Source of the DNA: Allohahella sp002354735
Lineage (GTDB): Bacteria > Pseudomonadota > Gammaproteobacteria > Pseudomonadales > Oleiphilaceae
Reading direction: 5' to 3'
Assembly (NCBI RefSeq): GCF_047946665.1
Contig: NZ_CP172312.1
Coordinates: 4,154,001 to 4,218,000 of the forward strand
Length of the DNA stretch: 64,000 nt
Part shown: one piece after another, positions 60,949 through 64,000 of the stretch
Position numbering within the stretch: position 1 is the first letter of the stretch
Layout: every line of letters starts with the position of its first letter
Translations under genes and position numbers: made by a program
The notes under the pieces: model-generated
What the model saw: only the letters and a program-made list of their open reading frames with translations
What the model was told of the DNA's origin: nothing
Database searches by the model: none

Positions 60949-61779
60949 CTAGCCGCTCAACACATTCCATAGCCCAATCGCACTGACCAGCAGCAGCACG
61001 GAACCGAGCCAGCGGAAGAAGACCTTCGTCTCGGCCCTGATCATGTGCTGGTGAAACCGAAGCCCGATCACATGGCCAACACCGGCGCAGGGGAGTAGCC
61101 ACATATGGTGAATCAGCTGCATCTCGACCCCGGCCCAAATGAATGCGGCGATCTTGATCGACACGAGTATGATCCACAGCGCATATAGCGTATCGCGTAA
61201 TTGGGCTTTATCGAGGTGCTGGGCGACGACCGCAACGATGAGTGGTGCGCCGATGAGAGAGGTTCCACTGATGTAGCCACCGAACATCAGAAATAGCGTG
61301 TCGAGCACTGGACTATTACTTTTGAACGGCCGATCGAGGATGTAACTGACCGCGTAGGCAGTCACGATGCAGAAAATGATGATACTCATGATCTGCGGCG
61401 GCAAGGTGATGAGCCCAAGCACGCCGATGATCTTCGGCACGATCATGATCCCCAGGATCTTCCAGAGGTAGGGCCAGTCGACTGTAGCACCATGTGGGCT
61501 GTCGCGCTGAGCCATCAGGGCAGCATCCACGCCTGACGAACCGGTCAGACCAGCCGCCACTGCGGGTTGTCGGCGATTGTTGAGCACGATGGTCAGCGAG
61601 GCGAATACCAACAGGTGCACAGCAATCAGTGGCAGAAACACCAGTGGGTCATTGACGATGAGCAGGAGAAACGGCAGCGACAGCACTGCGCCGCCGAAGC
61701 CAAGGCCAGAACGAACAAAACCGCTCCAGATAAATACGACTCCAATGAGAAGGTACTGATAAACGTGCAAATCATGCAT
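60949..61779 (-). CDS. TauE/SafE-family membrane permease
   Basis: Integral membrane protein of 276 residues with about eight predicted helices. The N-terminal FVRSGLGFGGAVLSLPFLLL near residue 22 and the repeated GYISGTSLIGAPLIVA near 175 form the two inverted repeats of the TauE/SafE (sulfite exporter) family. Substrates in the family include sulfite, sulfoacetate and other organic anions; the neighbours give no clue. It converges on mtgA with a 19-base spacer. Confidence 0.82.
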   Translation of the reverse strand: MHDLHVYQYLLIGVVFIWSGFVRSGLGFGGAVLSLPFLLLIVNDPLVFLPLIAVHLLVFASLTIVLNNRRQPAVAAGLTGSSGVDAALMAQRDSPHGATVDWPYLWKILGIMIVPKIIGVLGLITLPPQIMSIIIFCIVTAYAVSYILDRPFKSNSPVLDTLFLMFGGYISGTSLIGAPLIVAVVAQHLDKAQLRDTLYALWIILVSIKIAAFIWAGVEMQLIHHMWLLPCAGVGHVIGLRFHQHMIRAETKVFFRWLGSVLLLVSAIGLWNVLSG

Positions 61780-61857
61780 GGCGGCAAGCAGCGCTCAGTT
61801 AAAATGAGCTGTCGATTGTAGCTGCGATGTGAGCGCCGAGGTAGGCAGTCGGTGCAA

Positions 61858-63621
61858 TCAACCTTTTAGCTTGAAGCTGCTAACCACCTGATTCATCTCA
61901 CTTACCATGCCCTTGAGACCAGCACTGGTGGCCGATGTCGCTTCCGCAGCCTGCGTGAGGCGGCTGGACAGTTGACTGATGCTCGTGATGCTCTGATCGA
62001 TGCTTTCTGCAGCCAGCATCTGTTCCCGAGTGGCTTCACTGATATGCTGATTGGTCACACTGATCGCTCCGACAGCTTGCAGGATAGTGGTTATGGCATT
62101 GGTCGAGGTGTCGGCCTGTTGCAGTGTTACTTCGGCTTTTTGGCGACCGCGCTCGATACTGCCAACAACGAGTTCCGTGCCCGAATGCAACTCACCGATC
62201 ATCTGCTGAATTTGTGCCGTGCTGTCTTGAGTGCGTTTGGCGAGGTTTCTTACTTCATCTGCGACTACAGCGAAGCCGCGTCCCTGCTCACCAGCTCTGG
62301 CAGCTTCGATAGCTGCGTTGAGCGCCAGCAGGTTGGTCTGTTCAGCAATACCTCTGATTACCTCCAGGACAGAGCCGATCTGATCAGTACTCCTGACCAG
62401 AGCCCTGATGTCTTCAGCAGTCTCCTGAATCTGTGAGGCCAGAAGTGACATGGCGTGCGTAGTGCTGCCGATACTGTTGCGTCCGGCTTCACAGGCTGCA
62501 ACCGCCGCCTCGACCTGTGCGACCGCTGCACTGGTGCTGTCGTTGATGCCTTTGACGGTCACAGCCATTTCGTTGCTCGCCGTGGCCACTTGATCTGCTT
62601 CAGACATCATGTCTGTTGCCGTGCTGCAGGTGGCCTTGCTGACGGTCGCGCTCTCGTCTGCCATTCGCTGCAATGCAGAGCCGGTACTCGCCACTTGAAG
62701 CAGACTTTGCTGAAACTTCTCGAACATTCGATTCAACGCACGGGCGATATCACCAATCTCATCCTGTCGGTCATAACGAATTCTTCGGCCGAGATCAGAC
62801 TGACGTTCGATGTCGCCGATGACCTTGGTAAGCCGACTGACTGGGCGGGTGATGGAAAATGCCAGACCTCCGCCGACAATTATCGTGATACAGGCGGCTA
62901 CGGCAAGAATCACGAGCACTGAAGTGGAGAGATCTGCTGCTCTGGAAATCAGAGATCTTCGGGCCTCTGAGACGCGCCCAGCAGAAACCCCCATCCGCTC
63001 TCCGGTGGCAACGACACCATCACTGGCTGCCTTGACCGCCTCGGCCGCCGACGCCAGTAAGCCTTCGAACATGCTGTTCATCGCAAGACTGTGGCCCTGG
63101 GCCTGACCGACCTGTGCACGAATGGCGAAGGGCTCTGCATCAGCCTGGACAAGTTCGAAGGCCGTCGTCATGGGTTGGTTGAATCTATCGATGTAGTACT
63201 CGAGGACTTCTGCTGACTCAGCAGTCTCCTCACTGTTCTGCGAAATTTCGTCGAGTTTGGCGCGCAACGCCAGTTCAGCCTTTTTAGCCTCGGTAATGGC
63301 GTTTGGCTCGCCGGTGATCACGGAGTCGAATCGCCAGTAGATGAGAATGTTGTACTGGTTATACGCTTCCAGCACCAGGGACTGCAGTTTCATCACAGCC
63401 TGCTGCCTGTCGAGTAGACCAGACTGTTCCTGGAGGGTGAGGTTCTGGTTATCGACCGCCTCTCCGACCTTGTCAGCCGTGCCATGCATCTTGTCTACCT
63501 CGGACCCGACAAACACGAAGCTGACGATGAGCACAAGGACGAAGAGCGCGCTCATCAGCAGTGCGCGCTGCAGTATGCCGAAGCGGGTGAAAAAGCTTGA
63601 TGTCGGGGAATCTGGGTTCAT
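61858..63621 (-). CDS. Methyl-accepting chemotaxis protein
   Basis: Transmembrane chemoreceptor of 587 residues. First membrane helix about 15-38, periplasmic helical-bundle sensor to about 220, second membrane helix about 228-250, HAMP (about 252-305), then the coiled-coil signalling domain. The conserved tip, EQTNLLALNAAIEAARAGEQ with GRGFAVVADEVRNLA after it, is near 430-465 and binds CheA/CheW. No C-terminal methylesterase-docking pentapeptide is seen. GGGAGA six bases before the ATG at 63621 sets the start; 63654 is less likely. No other che genes are in the window, so it is an orphan receptor of unknown ligand. Confidence 0.92.
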   Translation of the reverse strand: MNPDSPTSSFFTRFGILQRALLMSALFVLVLIVSFVFVGSEVDKMHGTADKVGEAVDNQNLTLQEQSGLLDRQQAVMKLQSLVLEAYNQYNILIYWRFDSVITGEPNAITEAKKAELALRAKLDEISQNSEETAESAEVLEYYIDRFNQPMTTAFELVQADAEPFAIRAQVGQAQGHSLAMNSMFEGLLASAAEAVKAASDGVVATGERMGVSAGRVSEARRSLISRAADLSTSVLVILAVAACITIIVGGGLAFSITRPVSRLTKVIGDIERQSDLGRRIRYDRQDEIGDIARALNRMFEKFQQSLLQVASTGSALQRMADESATVSKATCSTATDMMSEADQVATASNEMAVTVKGINDSTSAAVAQVEAAVAACEAGRNSIGSTTHAMSLLASQIQETAEDIRALVRSTDQIGSVLEVIRGIAEQTNLLALNAAIEAARAGEQGRGFAVVADEVRNLAKRTQDSTAQIQQMIGELHSGTELVVGSIERGRQKAEVTLQQADTSTNAITTILQAVGAISVTNQHISEATREQMLAAESIDQSITSISQLSSRLTQAAEATSATSAGLKGMVSEMNQVVSSFKLKG

Positions 63622-63744
63622 CTGCGGTCTCCCGGGCCCTAGCAGTGGTGCCACGAGAACGTCCGAAGCAAAGTCAGGTATGGGCCAGTGATCTAAGTAA
63701 AGACCCTGGATGAAGACTTTTCCATCTTATCCGCCGATCCGGGC

Positions 63745-64000
63745 TCAGTAATCCTTCCTGAACGAGAATTCTTCCAGCTCTTTTTTCAGTGCGCGGTGAT
63801 ACATCGGGATGCTGATCCACGAGTACAGCACCAGTGCCACCCAGCCGAGTGAAAGCACCAGCGAAGTAGTCGGGTAACCAAGATCGAGGATAGCCCTGGC
63901 AAGGAGATTGAAGAAGAGAAAGGCCATGATGATGACGAACGCGCCTTTGGTATTGCCAAGCGCAGCGATCTTCGAGTTCAGGCGCCACCAGAGACCGAGG
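63745..64000 (-). CDS. Membrane protein, C-terminal end only (cut by window)
   Basis: The frame is open from the window edge to the stop at 63745, giving about 84 residues without the start. It begins LGLWWRLNSKIAALGNTKG, then has two membrane segments (GAFVIIMAFLFFNLLARAIL and SLVLSLGWVALVLYSWI), and ends in a charged tail (HRALKKELEEFSFRKDY). I do not recognise the family. The rest lies beyond 64000. Confidence 0.55.
   Translation of the reverse strand, partial: LGLWWRLNSKIAALGNTKGAFVIIMAFLFFNLLARAILDLGYPTTSLVLSLGWVALVLYSWISIPMYHRALKKELEEFSFRKDY

Overview
The window is dense Gammaproteobacteria-like chromosome: about 57 protein genes, short spacers, many 4-base stop/start overlaps, and no rRNA, tRNA, CRISPR array, insertion sequence or prophage that I could see. 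Gene families (PstSCAB-PhoU, ProVWX, the E. coli-order phn cluster, RluF, MtgA, YaiI, YbaK, Ada) are those of Gammaproteobacteria. Osmolyte uptake, mechanosensitive and voltage-gated channels and strong phosphorus scavenging suggest a marine or brackish free-living heterotroph. A relative of Granulosicoccus is possible, but that is only an impression.

Layout. 1-5.7 kb: a fused HyuA/HyuB (5-oxoprolinase type) enzyme, two glycosyltransferases and a small RRM protein. 5.86-11.5 kb: the high-affinity phosphate operon pstSCAB-phoU behind a Pho box. 11.75-13.8 kb: an unknown protein paired with an MscS-type channel, then a decayed MgtC-like remnant. 14.1-18.8 kb: a zinc alcohol dehydrogenase and a glycine betaine/proline ABC transporter (proVWX) with a clear sigma70 promoter and a UUCG-loop dyad at the predicted start of transcription. 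18.8-25.7 kb: housekeeping and stress genes (MsrAB, YaiI, YbaK, oxidoreductases, cyanase behind a sigma54-type promoter, a GFA-like zinc protein, an SDR, a Pif1-like helicase).

25.8-33.0 kb is the most unusual block. An outer-membrane TpsB/FhaC-like protein is divergent from two tandem exported FecR-domain paralogues with Asp-rich C-termini. These are followed by a CHASE2-PAS-GGDEF-EAL protein with a degenerate cyclase motif and an intact EAL motif, and then a DUF4174 protein. I read this as a candidate envelope-sensing system that ends in c-di-GMP hydrolysis.

33.0-44.1 kb holds a complete carbon-phosphorus lyase operon, phnCDEFGHIJKLMNP on the minus strand, lacking only phnO. A Pho box before phnC is overlapped by a PhnF-like operator, and a perfect palindrome of the same type lies just upstream of phnF. 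With pst, this makes the window a Pho-regulon stronghold.

44.1-52 kb: two flavoproteins, a three-gene surface-glycan cluster (GT-C membrane transferase, WecB epimerase, GT4) and a Q/N-rich SHOCT protein. 52-64 kb: rluF overlapping a diguanylate cyclase gene, an ion channel with a calcium-type filter, a secreted metzincin-lectin preceded by a separate gene resembling its missing propeptide, ada, a GNAT-mtgA pair, a TauE/SafE permease, a chemoreceptor and the C-terminal end of a membrane protein cut by the window edge. All functions are inferred by reading the sequence; no database search was run.
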